From positions 1-9,058 of the forward strand of contig JAFGIE010000084.1 of NCBI GenBank assembly GCA_016929775.1: a DNA stretch of 9,058 bases. The letters run 5' to 3'. A program made the translations under genes and the position numbers. How positions within the stretch are numbered: the stretch's first letter is position 1; every line of letters begins with the position of its first letter. The notes below the pieces were generated by a model that made no database searches, had not been told where the DNA came from, and worked only from the letters and a program-made list of their open reading frames with translations. Origin of the DNA: Anaerolineae bacterium (GTDB lineage Bacteria; Chloroflexota; Anaerolineae; JAFGEY01). Shown here piece after piece: positions 1 through 8,100 of this stretch.

Positions 1-71
1 ACAGGTACCCTTACTACCGCACGGCCACTTGCTGATTGATCTGCCCCTCGTATCGATTTTGGGGCTTGACA
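1..71. mobile_element. Possible IS21-family insertion sequence end
   Basis: The first 71 bases are clearly more AT-rich than the adjoining gene. Read on the minus strand from 71, they begin TGTCAAGCCCC and continue with a GGGGCAGATCAATC-like segment. A 5' TGT end followed by short G-rich inner repeats is typical of IS21-family termini. The element would extend beyond the window and would have inserted into the PL11-like gene. No transposase or inverted-repeat partner is visible, so an assembly junction or simple gene divergence remains possible. Confidence 0.3.
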
Positions 72-1158
72 AACTATAGGACGTCTTAAAGAGCGTCTCC
101 CCATGCTGGTCGACGAGGTAGACGCCCGGGTTGTGGCTCTCGACGGCGTACCAGACCTGTAGGCCCGGGCGATCGGGGTCGATGCGCGCCGGTTTCGAGA
201 TATCCGTGTGCCCAAAGGGCTCCGCAACCCAGCGCACGCGCCCATCGCCCGCATAGCAGACGCCGCCGCAGATCACCTCCTGGACGCCGTCCTCGTCGAT
301 ATCGCCGATGTCGAGGTTGTGTCCCGCAGGGCGTGACTGTGCCACGCGCCACTGCACCTGACCGCTGGCGCCGTCCACGGCGGTCAGCGTGACGTCGCCG
401 TACGTGCCGTCGAGGACCACGACGCTGGCGGGCGCGTTCAGCCCGCGCAAGTGCCCCACGGTCATCATGACCCGGGAACGCGTGGCGGGCCATGGCGCGC
501 GCCAGACCGGATCTCCCGTCTCCCCATCCACGACGGTGAGGGCCTCGTCCCCAGCGGCGGCGTCATAGCGCTCGGTGGGCGCCGCGCCCTCGCGGCTATG
601 GTAGGCGACCTCCGTCCGCCCGTCGCCGTTCAGGTCCCAGGCGAGGATGGGCACGTGCAGCGTCGAGCCATCCCATCCGCCCACGGCAGGGAGCCGGGTG
701 TCGACCTCCCACAGGGGCGCGCCCGAGTGCGCATAGGCGGCGATCCAGACGGTGCCCGCCCGCGCGAGCCGCAGGATGTACCCGATCCGCCCCTCGTTCT
801 CCAGGTCGCCGAGCGCGATCCCGCCCACGGCGTCCCCCGGGTCGAGAGGCGCCTGGTACGCGATCAGGGTGGGCGGCGCCCCGCTGTCGACCTCGACGAT
901 CTCCGAGGGCGTGCCGTCTTGCTCGCGGACGCGATACGCATAGGTCGCGGCGCGCGGCGTGTGGTCGAGCGCGGAGGTCGCCTCGCAGATCGGCCCTGCG
1001 CTGACGGGCACCCACGGACCTGCGCTGCCCTCCCGCCGCTCGACGGTAAAGGGCGCGTCCGGTCGGTCGGTGGGGAGGAGCCGCCAAGAGAGGGCGACGG
1101 CGCAGCCGCCGCGGGGCAGGGCCTCTAGGTGGCGGTACACGTGCTGTGCAGCGGACAT
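1..1158 (-). CDS. PL11 rhamnogalacturonan lyase-like protein, incomplete at the window edge
   Basis: 386 codons are visible without a stop. The ATG at 1158 is preceded by GGAGGG (1164-1169) that overlaps the stop of the iron-sulfur gene, implying translational coupling. Residues 1-90 resemble the N-terminal fibronectin-like part of PL11 lyases (RHLEALPRGG, LSWRLLPTD, FTVERRE). A propeller-like region follows, with calcium-type loops DLNGDGRTE (175-183) and DIDEDGVQE (286-294), then FGHTDIS (315-321) and DPDRPGLQVW (327-336), a characteristic PL11 stretch. The known family cleaves the pectin backbone rhamnogalacturonan I by beta-elimination and is usually about 600 residues long. No signal peptide is present, unlike secreted members, so activity on intact polymer outside the cell is doubtful. 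From about residue 361 (near position 78) to the edge, the family-like sequence ends and base composition changes; the gene may be disrupted there. Confidence 0.72.
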   Translation of the reverse strand, partial: MSAAQHVYRHLEALPRGGCAVALSWRLLPTDRPDAPFTVERREGSAGPWVPVSAGPICEATSALDHTPRAATYAYRVREQDGTPSEIVEVDSGAPPTLIAYQAPLDPGDAVGGIALGDLENEGRIGYILRLARAGTVWIAAYAHSGAPLWEVDTRLPAVGGWDGSTLHVPILAWDLNGDGRTEVAYHSREGAAPTERYDAAAGDEALTVVDGETGDPVWRAPWPATRSRVMMTVGHLRGLNAPASVVVLDGTYGDVTLTAVDGASGQVQWRVAQSRPAGHNLDIGDIDEDGVQEVICGGVCYAGDGRVRWVAEPFGHTDISKPARIDPDRPGLQVWYAVESHNPGVYLVDQHGETLFKTSYSLSSPKIDTRGRSISKWPCGSKGTC

Positions 1159-1168
1159 TCGAACCCTC

Positions 1169-2128
1169 CTACGCTCCTGTCGCCTGCGCGACCGGGCCCT
1201 CGCGCACGAGCGTCTCGATCTCGAGGGGCTCGCCCTTGCTCGGCTCGCGTACCAGGGCCATGGCGCCCTGCTCGCACTTGGCGACGCACACGCCGCAGCC
1301 CATACACGCCGCCACGTCGACCACGGCGCGCCCATCGGGCACCGAGATCGCGCCGAACTGGCAGTACTCGGCGCACACCCCGCAGCCGATGCAGCGCTCT
1401 CCGTCCACCTCGCTGACGTACCCCGACGGCGCCAGCATCGGCGTGCCATTCCGGTGGGCCTGCATCGCACCGCAGCAGCAGGCGCAGCAGTTGCAGATCG
1501 CGTAAAAGCGGCCCAGCATCGCGTCTTTGAAAAAGGCGTGGTGGACGTGCCCGCGCGCTTGCTCGGCGCGCAGCACCTCGACCGCCTCCTCCTGCGTGAT
1601 CCAGCGCGAGCGGTTCGGATGGTGCTCCGCGACAAAGCTGGCAAAGGGCTCGCCCACGATCAGGCAGACGTCGAGCGGCAGGCACGGGTTGGGACGCGCA
1701 GTCCGGCAGGGGCAGTCGAGCAGCACGATCCGATCTGGGTTGCAAAGGACGATGTCGCGCGCACGCGCATACGGGATCACGCGTTCGAGGTCCGTCAGCC
1801 GGATCTCGCGATCGACGGTCACCAGCTGCTTTGCGGCGTCCAGGGGGACGACCTTGCCGTGGTAAGTGTCGGCGAACGTGACCTGCCCGGGCTGGGTAGG
1901 GCCGCCCTGCAGGGCGGGGAAGACGCGCGCCAGGGCGCCGATGATGGCGGCAGCCACGCGGGAGAGAGCGTGCTCGCCGGTCGCCATGCCGATGTACAGG
2001 TAGGGCCAGCGCCCATAGACATAGCCGTGCAGCCAGTCAAAGAGCGAGTAGCCGGGCGTGCGGCGTCCTTCGCGGGCAAAGGCGCGGGTCGAGGGTTGGA
2101 TCAGCCTGAACCGGGTCCTGTCTGGCAT
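1169..2128 (-). CDS. Iron-sulfur protein with two 4Fe-4S motifs and an extra cysteine cluster
   Basis: The product has 319 residues. The ATG at 2128 is chosen for the GAGGAG site at 2134-2139, 5 nt upstream; the frame is open to 2230 but would overlap the lipoprotein gene. The C-terminus holds two ferredoxin motifs, CIGCGVCAEYC (246-256) and CMGCGVCVAKC (275-285), each able to supply three Cys to one cluster and one to the other. Upstream lie Cys139, 141, 149 and 155, and the dense run ICNCCACCCG with Cys212, 214, 215, 217, 218 and 219, suggesting a further metal centre. There is no signal peptide; a mildly hydrophobic helix occurs at about 53-73. This architecture is familiar from unnamed 4Fe-4S proteins of anaerobic bacteria. 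Electron donor and acceptor are unknown. It starts 46 nt after the lipoprotein gene, and its stop codon overlaps the ribosome binding site of the next gene. Confidence 0.8.
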   Translation of the reverse strand: MPDRTRFRLIQPSTRAFAREGRRTPGYSLFDWLHGYVYGRWPYLYIGMATGEHALSRVAAAIIGALARVFPALQGGPTQPGQVTFADTYHGKVVPLDAAKQLVTVDREIRLTDLERVIPYARARDIVLCNPDRIVLLDCPCRTARPNPCLPLDVCLIVGEPFASFVAEHHPNRSRWITQEEAVEVLRAEQARGHVHHAFFKDAMLGRFYAICNCCACCCGAMQAHRNGTPMLAPSGYVSEVDGERCIGCGVCAEYCQFGAISVPDGRAVVDVAACMGCGVCVAKCEQGAMALVREPSKGEPLEIETLVREGPVAQATGA

Positions 2129-2174
2129 CGTTTCTCCTCTGCGGGTCGGAGCAGTCTGGTCGGGACGTCGGGTC

Positions 2175-3785
2175 TTACTTGAGGTCCGGGAACTGGCCCT
2201 CGGGCACCGATTCGGTAGCGCCCGTCCCACCGGCGACCGGGTGTAGGGTCACGCTCCAAATGCTATAGGTCGTCGCCGTCGTCGTAAAGGGGAACAGGTC
2301 CTCGAAGCGGGAGAGCCGTCTCTTGCGCGTGAACTGCGCCTGCTCGGCATCCCAGTCCTCGCCGAGGGTAAAGTAGAGCTCGTAGGTGCCGTCCGGGATG
2401 CCGGTCAGGTTGTGGCTGTCGTGGTTGCGGATGTACACGGCGACCAGGAACGCCCCGTCCTGCCGGCTGAGCACGGCAACCCCGTCGGTGTCGAGCTCGT
2501 TGCCGATCTCGAGTTGGCCCGACCCGTTGCGGGCGCCGACCTCGCGGATGACCGTCCCCGTCGCCAGCTGGCGCGGGGGGCGGACGTTGACGTTGATGAT
2601 CACGTAGGCTTGGGCGCCAAAGGGCGCGCCATCGGGGAGCTGCATCTGCCACAGCCCCTGATAGGTGCCGGATGCGTCGGGCGCGACCATATCTACCGCG
2701 AGGTCGACCGTGCCGCCCAGGGCGGTCTCTGGCACCGCGACCGAGGCGGGTGCGCCCATGCGGTCGCCGGAGACAAAGGCCCACGTCGTACCCGCGGGCC
2801 ATGGCGCGCAGCCGTCGGAGACCATCCGCCATACCTTGGTGAAAGGCGCGCCCATGTCGAAGGGTGTGCCGTCGGGGATGGTGACGTCGGCGACAAAGCT
2901 GGCGTGCGGCTGGCAGGGCGGCGGGGTGGGCGTGCGGGTGGGGGCCCTGGTGGGCGTCGCCCGGGGCGTGCGCGTTGGCGCCCGCGTCGACGTCGGGCGC
3001 GCCGTAGGCTCCGCGCGCGCGACTGCCTCGGGCAGTACCTTGAGCTCAAAGAACTCAAAGATGGCAGGGATCTCGACCGGGGAGTTGTGCGCGACCAAGC
3101 CGATCTGCGAGAACCGGAAGGGGCCCTCGTGCTGCCCGATCAGCTGCCAATCCTTGCCGTCTGCGCTGTAAAAGGCGGTGAACGTGTCCCCCTCGCGGCG
3201 CAAGCGCAGGTGAGCGAGCGAGGGGCTGTCGACCGGGGTGGCATAGTTGTCGCCGACGGGCTCGTCGTCGACGAACTGGTCAAAGTAGATCGCATTGCCG
3301 GCGCACCAGTCGTGGTCGCAGTAGGCGCGCCCCACGACCAGCGCATCGCCGTTGTGCGCGCGCACGAACAGCCCCGCCGCGGCATAGTTGGCGGTCGGCT
3401 CGAAACGGACCAGCGTCTCGATCTCGAAATCGCCGGGGGCCGCATCGCGCACCAAGGCATTGGTCCACGCCTCGCCGGGCACGGTCGACAGGCGCAGGGC
3501 GCCGGGGATGTCGCTCAGGCTCCAGTGGGATGGGCGCTCGTCCAGCCACGACCAACCCTCGCCGAGTGCGCCATCCAAGTCGTCGCGAAAGGACACCTGA
3601 TCGGCCCGACCGATCCGCACCGGCGCGGCTTGGGTCGGCGCCATGGTGGGTATCCGGATCGGCGTTCGCGTGGGGGCGACGCCGACCACGCGCGTCGGGG
3701 TGGGAGTGGGCTGCGGAGAGAGGCATCCGCCGAGCGCGGGCAGGACGCACAGCACGATCGCGGACAGTCGTCTCCAGAGGTTCAT
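2175..3785 (-). CDS. Surface lipoprotein with concanavalin-like, NBR1-type Ig-like and C-terminal beta domains
   Basis: The product has 536 residues. The ATG at 3785 is chosen because it starts a classic lipoprotein signal and has GGGAG 6 nt upstream; a longer reading frame to 3842 adds only a non-signal extension. The lipobox LGGC puts the lipidated cysteine at residue 21. Next come a Pro/Thr linker (24-55), a DUF1349/LamG-like concanavalin domain (about 64-252) and a second Pro/Thr linker (258-290). An Ig-like domain of the NBR1 type follows (about 294-401), with FVADVTIPDGTPF and conserved Trp, and Cys291 and Cys326 as a possible disulfide. The C-terminal beta domain (about 421-536) has GIPDGTYELYF and ends in a Phe-Pro-Asp-Leu motif; I recognise it as recurrent in bacterial surface proteins but know no function for it. 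No catalytic residues are evident. It probably binds a polymer at the cell surface. Its concanavalin-like fold recalls the ectodomain of the upstream CHAT receptor. Confidence 0.82.
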   Translation of the reverse strand: MNLWRRLSAIVLCVLPALGGCLSPQPTPTPTRVVGVAPTRTPIRIPTMAPTQAAPVRIGRADQVSFRDDLDGALGEGWSWLDERPSHWSLSDIPGALRLSTVPGEAWTNALVRDAAPGDFEIETLVRFEPTANYAAAGLFVRAHNGDALVVGRAYCDHDWCAGNAIYFDQFVDDEPVGDNYATPVDSPSLAHLRLRREGDTFTAFYSADGKDWQLIGQHEGPFRFSQIGLVAHNSPVEIPAIFEFFELKVLPEAVARAEPTARPTSTRAPTRTPRATPTRAPTRTPTPPPCQPHASFVADVTIPDGTPFDMGAPFTKVWRMVSDGCAPWPAGTTWAFVSGDRMGAPASVAVPETALGGTVDLAVDMVAPDASGTYQGLWQMQLPDGAPFGAQAYVIINVNVRPPRQLATGTVIREVGARNGSGQLEIGNELDTDGVAVLSRQDGAFLVAVYIRNHDSHNLTGIPDGTYELYFTLGEDWDAEQAQFTRKRRLSRFEDLFPFTTTATTYSIWSVTLHPVAGGTGATESVPEGQFPDLK

Positions 3786-3868
3786 CTCGGTCTCCCTTGG
3801 AACGGATCGTGGATCGATGGTCCGTGGGCGCCCGCCTCGCACGGGATATCTGGCGTGTCACGCGCCCT

Positions 3869-3897
3869 ATGATACCACACGAGGGGGAAAATGGCTA
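3869..3897 (-). promoter_or_regulatory. Possible internal promoter before the lipoprotein gene
   Basis: The minus strand shows TAGCCA (3892-3897, overlapping the stop codon of the upstream gene), a 17-nt spacer, and TATCAT (3869-3874) preceded by TGG, an extended -10. The TGG plus -10 arrangement matches that of the main promoter at 9019. The -35 box matches the consensus at only four of six positions, so this is a moderate candidate. It lies in the longest intergenic gap of the operon (109 nt, 3786-3894). No convincing terminator hairpin was seen in that gap. Confidence 0.35.
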
Positions 3898-5121
3898 CTC
3901 CATGGGGACGATCCGGCGCGCAGCGCGCAGGTCGGGCACGGAGAGGAGACGAAAGTAGCGCGCGTTGTCGCTCCTTCTGGCGAGCAGCCGGTACTTTTCC
4001 GCAAGATGCGCGCCCGCCCGATGGGCTTGCTCGAAGGGGTGTGTGCTGATCATCACCGTCTCCACATAGTCCCACGCGCCGCTGCCGCGCCCCGTCTCCC
4101 AAGCCAAGAAAGCGTGCCCGGGCACGATCGCGATCCCTGGGTGCAGCGACGCAGCCTCGAGCAGGCTCGCCATCAGCACCGTCCCGTCGATGCAGTTGGC
4201 TGACTTGACCGCCAACGACTCGCGAGGCAGGCGGATGCGCTGCACCAATTCGCCCTGGCTCGGGCCGAGCGAAAAGGTCGAGTTGATGTACGCGATCTGC
4301 TCTGCCTGCAGCGCCGCGTACACTGCCGCTACCTGCGCCCGCACCTCCTCGGGCCCGCCCTGATAGCCGGCGATCCGGCGCGCGGGGTGATGATCCGCTG
4401 CCCGGCGCAGCAGCGCCATCACCTCGGGCGCATCCGGCGTGACCCATGCCGCAAGGTAGGGAGTATAGTCGATCTCGACGCCCGTTGCGGGGTCTGTGCC
4501 GCGGAGATACGCGCTGCTGCGTGCCAACAACCAGATCGGGAACGTGCTGTGCTGCTGGGTGGCGCCGTCCAGGTCGTCGATCCGCACGTGCAGGGTAGCT
4601 CGGGTCATCTCGCGGATCTGCCGGATCTGGCGTGGGAAAAAGGTAGGCAGCTGGGGAAAGTCGCGCGCGGGCTCCCCCCGCTGCAGTACCACGGTATCGA
4701 TCGCTTTAGCGGAATACCCCTCCACGTACGAGATCAGGCGCAGGCGGACGGGTTGACGCCCCTTGTTGCGCACATGGAACGTCACGAGAGGCGTCTCGCC
4801 GGCGTCGAGCAGATGCACAAAGCCGGTCGGGATGTAAGGCTGGTGAAGCAGCACCTGAGCCTCGACCTCCACCGTCTCCTTGCCCATCAGGATGCCGCCC
4901 GGCTTGACGCCCTGCTCGCCCGTGTCGAGCAGCACGCCTCCGCCCTCTCGTGGCGCAGCCCCTTCGAGCGCCGCCAGTGCTGCCTCTGCCTCAAAGAGCG
5001 CCTGCGCCAGGGCTTCGTCCGCGCTGGGATCGGGCAGCGTGTAGAGCTGCTGTCGCAGCATGGCGGTTGCGCGGCGCTGCTGGTAGAGCTGCGTGGCTTG
5101 TGTAGGGTCTGGTTGGTCCAT
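3895..5121 (-). CDS. Transglutaminase-like (papain-fold) protein
   Basis: The product has 408 residues with no signal peptide or membrane segment, so it is probably cytoplasmic. The ATG at 5121 is chosen because AGGGAG (5129-5134) lies 7 nt upstream; ATGs at 5127 and 5154 are weaker alternatives. Residues 5-55 are predicted helical, rich in Gln, Arg, Ala and Leu. Residues 80-205 look like a beta-sandwich. The C-terminal part (about 255-395) carries the transglutaminase-like core: Cys310 in ANCIDGT, His336 in VPGHAFLAWE and Asp351 in WDYVET, the order and spacing expected of a Cys-His-Asp triad. Such folds act as peptidases, amidases or crosslinking enzymes; which applies here cannot be told. 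It begins 41 nt after the CHAT gene and is almost certainly cotranscribed, so it may be a partner, substrate or second effector of the CHAT receptor. Confidence 0.8.
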   Translation of the reverse strand: MDQPDPTQATQLYQQRRATAMLRQQLYTLPDPSADEALAQALFEAEAALAALEGAAPREGGGVLLDTGEQGVKPGGILMGKETVEVEAQVLLHQPYIPTGFVHLLDAGETPLVTFHVRNKGRQPVRLRLISYVEGYSAKAIDTVVLQRGEPARDFPQLPTFFPRQIRQIREMTRATLHVRIDDLDGATQQHSTFPIWLLARSSAYLRGTDPATGVEIDYTPYLAAWVTPDAPEVMALLRRAADHHPARRIAGYQGGPEEVRAQVAAVYAALQAEQIAYINSTFSLGPSQGELVQRIRLPRESLAVKSANCIDGTVLMASLLEAASLHPGIAIVPGHAFLAWETGRGSGAWDYVETVMISTHPFEQAHRAGAHLAEKYRLLARRSDNARYFRLLSVPDLRAARRIVPME

Positions 5122-5162
5122 GTCCATGCTCCCTGAGATGCGATCGCGGCGCATGATCGCCC

Positions 5163-8100
5163 CTACGGCGCGATCCAGTTGGGATGAGATGCGCACCACG
5201 CACACGACGTGCTGTCGTGTACGTGGAGCGAGGCGGGCGCGTGGCAGCTGTAGGCCAAGCCGAGCGGGTTGCCATCGCGCAGCAAGCGCCGCCGCATGGC
5301 GAGAAACGCCTCGCCGATCGAGCAGCCCCCAAAGAACGCCGCCAAGACCAGCTGCCCGACCTGCTGTGCCAGCTCTTCCTTGACCTTGATCTGCGTGCCG
5401 ATCACGCCGGACGCGCCCGGCGTGCGGAAGGCGTGCAGGAGCAAGTGGATCTGATCGTCCGCCGGCGCCAGCGTCTCGCAGCCGTTGAGCACGACCAGCG
5501 GGCGAGGCTCACCCCACCGGACATGGGCCAAGTTGCTGGCATAGATCGGCGCAGGGTCCTCCTCCGGGCCCAGCAGCAGCCCGAACCGGACGCCCCGCTG
5601 CTCGCCGTGACAGTAAAAGTAGTACAGGTGCCGGTCGCCCTCTTCCAGGACCTCGATCATCTGGTCGCGATCGGTCACCAGGTCGACGGGCGACATACCG
5701 GCGTGCCCCAAGAGCTGGGCGAGCTCGCGGTAGTGTCCCTCGGCGCTGTCTAGGGTTGGGTCGACGGCGACGACGGCGGTCATGGCTTCTGCCCGGTTGT
5801 GGACCAGGTAACTGGTCTGCTCGGCAGTGCGCGTCTGCAATTCCTCCGGTAGGTGCTCTGCGTCCACCGCGAATCCCTCGCAGCCCTGTAGGGGCTGCCC
5901 GATCTGGTGCAGGAACCCCCAGAACCCAAAGGGGCACACGACAAGCTTGGGCTGGTCGCCTTGGAGCGGGCAGGCGTTGGCCTGCGCGCAGATGCGCTGG
6001 TTGTCGGGCAGTTCGGCCCCGGCGGTCAGATGCCGTTCAAAGTGGGGGCACAACCGGACGCGCCGCAAGCGCCCCGTATCGATCGGCAGATCGTACATCG
6101 CCGCCCAGGGAATGCTTGCCTCGTCGCCTCCACAGTGGGCGATCGAGATCGCGCCGCTCTGCCGGAGCGCAAGGCGCAGGTCCTCTTCTCCTTGCGCGCC
6201 GAGGCTCGCGCCGCAGAGCAGGGTGTAGAACATGTCCCACCCGGCGCCCGCCAGCTCGACCAGATCCTGCATCCAGCGTTCGCGTTCTTGCGGGGAGACG
6301 GCGGAAAAGGGCTCCACATAGTTGTAGCTGGGATCGCCTTCGATCGCAAAGAGCCAGTCGCGCACCTGCCGAGTAGCTACGGCGAACGCCTGGTCCTCGA
6401 CGGCGACGATGGCGCCGCTGCGCACGGGAGGCCCCGGTCTGTCACCCGCCCTGTAGACGCCGATCCAGTGCCTGCCGCGCCTATCCTGGTTGACGACGAT
6501 GCTCAGGTCGGGCTGGGGGTACGCGTCGAGCCGGCGCAGATCAAGGCTGGCGAGGTAGTCGATCAGCCGCTCGGTCCCGGCGTCCTGGGGGCGCTCGCCC
6601 GGCGCAGCGGCAGTCGCATCGAGCACTGCGGACTGGAGCAGCACGTTGCCGTGATAGACGCAGGCGCGCAGGCGGCACGGTCCGGACTGCAGAGGCTGGA
6701 TCGGGATGTGGATCTCGTCGCTGTGCCCCCTCTCGCCGATCTGGAGGACGTCCCGGCGGCGCTCTAGGGAGAAATCGCCGCCTGGGCTAAAGAGCACGAC
6801 GTCCAGCGGCGTGTGCGCGCCGCGATCGCCCACGTCCTCGGTCTCAGTGGACCGGATCTGGAGGTGGACGCAGTAAGGCGCACCCAACTGGAGGGCCTCC
6901 GCATCGGAGATGCGGCGCCCTGTGCCAGACTGACCCTCTGTGAGCCACATGCGGATCAGGCGCATGGGAGGCACGGGAACAACGGGCGGCGGGGCATCTT
7001 CCGGCTCGCGACCGGGCGGCTCGCCCTCCGGCTTGGGCCGCAGCGCGCGGTAGAGCAGCACTGCCACAACGAGTGCGACGACCCCGCCGCCGCCATACAG
7101 CCATGCACGGTTGCGTGGCTGAGGAGTAGGTCGAGGCGTCGGCGGGACCGGCGTGGGACGCGACGTCGGCGGGACCGGCGTAGGCTTGGGCGAGGTCGGA
7201 ACACCCGGCGCCCGCACGGTCGGGATCACGATCCGCTCTGCCAGTGCGTCGTTGTTCTGCTCGTCCTGCTCTGCGATGCGGTTGTCCGGGTCGACGTGGA
7301 CCCCGATCACCACGAACCGTCCACGCTTTTCGTCGGGGATGTCCCACTGAAAGGTGAGGGCGTGGCTCTTGCCCGGGCTCAATGGCGGCAGGCTGAGCTC
7401 CCGCCTATCCCACGCCTCGGCGCGCACGACCGCCGCGCCAGACCCCTCGGGCCCGGCGTTCCTGACCTGAGCCATCAGGTACAGCTCGTCCCCATCCTCC
7501 GAGACCCAGCCGTGCAGGCTGTGCGGCGCGAGATCGGGCAGCGGCGCCTCCTCGGGCTCTCCGACGACGACAATGTCGTCCACGCACACGGTCGAGTCGA
7601 TCGCCTCAAAGGAGACCTGCCCCGCAGGCAGCGGATCGGGGTCGCGGTAGACGAGGACGGGGTTCTTGGCAGCGCCCTGCACGCTGACCCGGACCTCGTT
7701 GCCAAGGGCCTGGATCGCGATCCCGAGCCCCTGTTCAGTCCACTGATCGACGGTGAACGGGCTGAGGTCCACGTCCGCCTCGGCGACCCGCTGATCTGCA
7801 CGCTCGCCCTTGGCCAAACCGACGAACAGTCGCGATCCGTCGTTGAGCAAGTATACGGCGTACCGGTCTTTGGCGCTGTGGCGGACGTTGGCGTGCAGCT
7901 GCGCCTGCAGGCAGCGCAGCGTGAATGCCAAGCACACGTCGCCCCACTGTGCATCTTCATAGCTCGCCCAGGTATGGCCCCGCCCCACCAACATGTCGCG
8001 CTGGACCTGCCATCGCTCGCCCGACGCTGCCATCGCCCAGCCTTGCGCCCGCCCGTCGTCCAGGTCCTCCTCGTAGCGCGGCCCATCCTGCGGGCACTCG

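Noticed and set aside
596..1087. A minus-strand frame of 163 codons overlapping the PL11-like gene
   Set aside because: Arg/Ala-rich out-of-frame product; the neighbouring frame, continuous from 1158 to the window edge, carries the PL11 motifs.
959..2182. A 407-codon open frame on the plus strand opposite the iron-sulfur gene
   Set aside because: No family resemblance; spans the boundary of two well-supported minus-strand genes and is a mirror of their codon bias.
3850..3865. Imperfect inverted repeat in the gap between the transglutaminase-like and lipoprotein genes, considered as a terminator
   Set aside because: Only about four continuous base pairs with a seven-base loop and no T-run after it.
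2412..3872. A 486-codon open frame on the plus strand opposite the lipoprotein gene
   Set aside because: Low-complexity Arg/Gly/Asp-rich product, no ribosome binding site or motif; the opposite strand encodes a recognisable lipoprotein.
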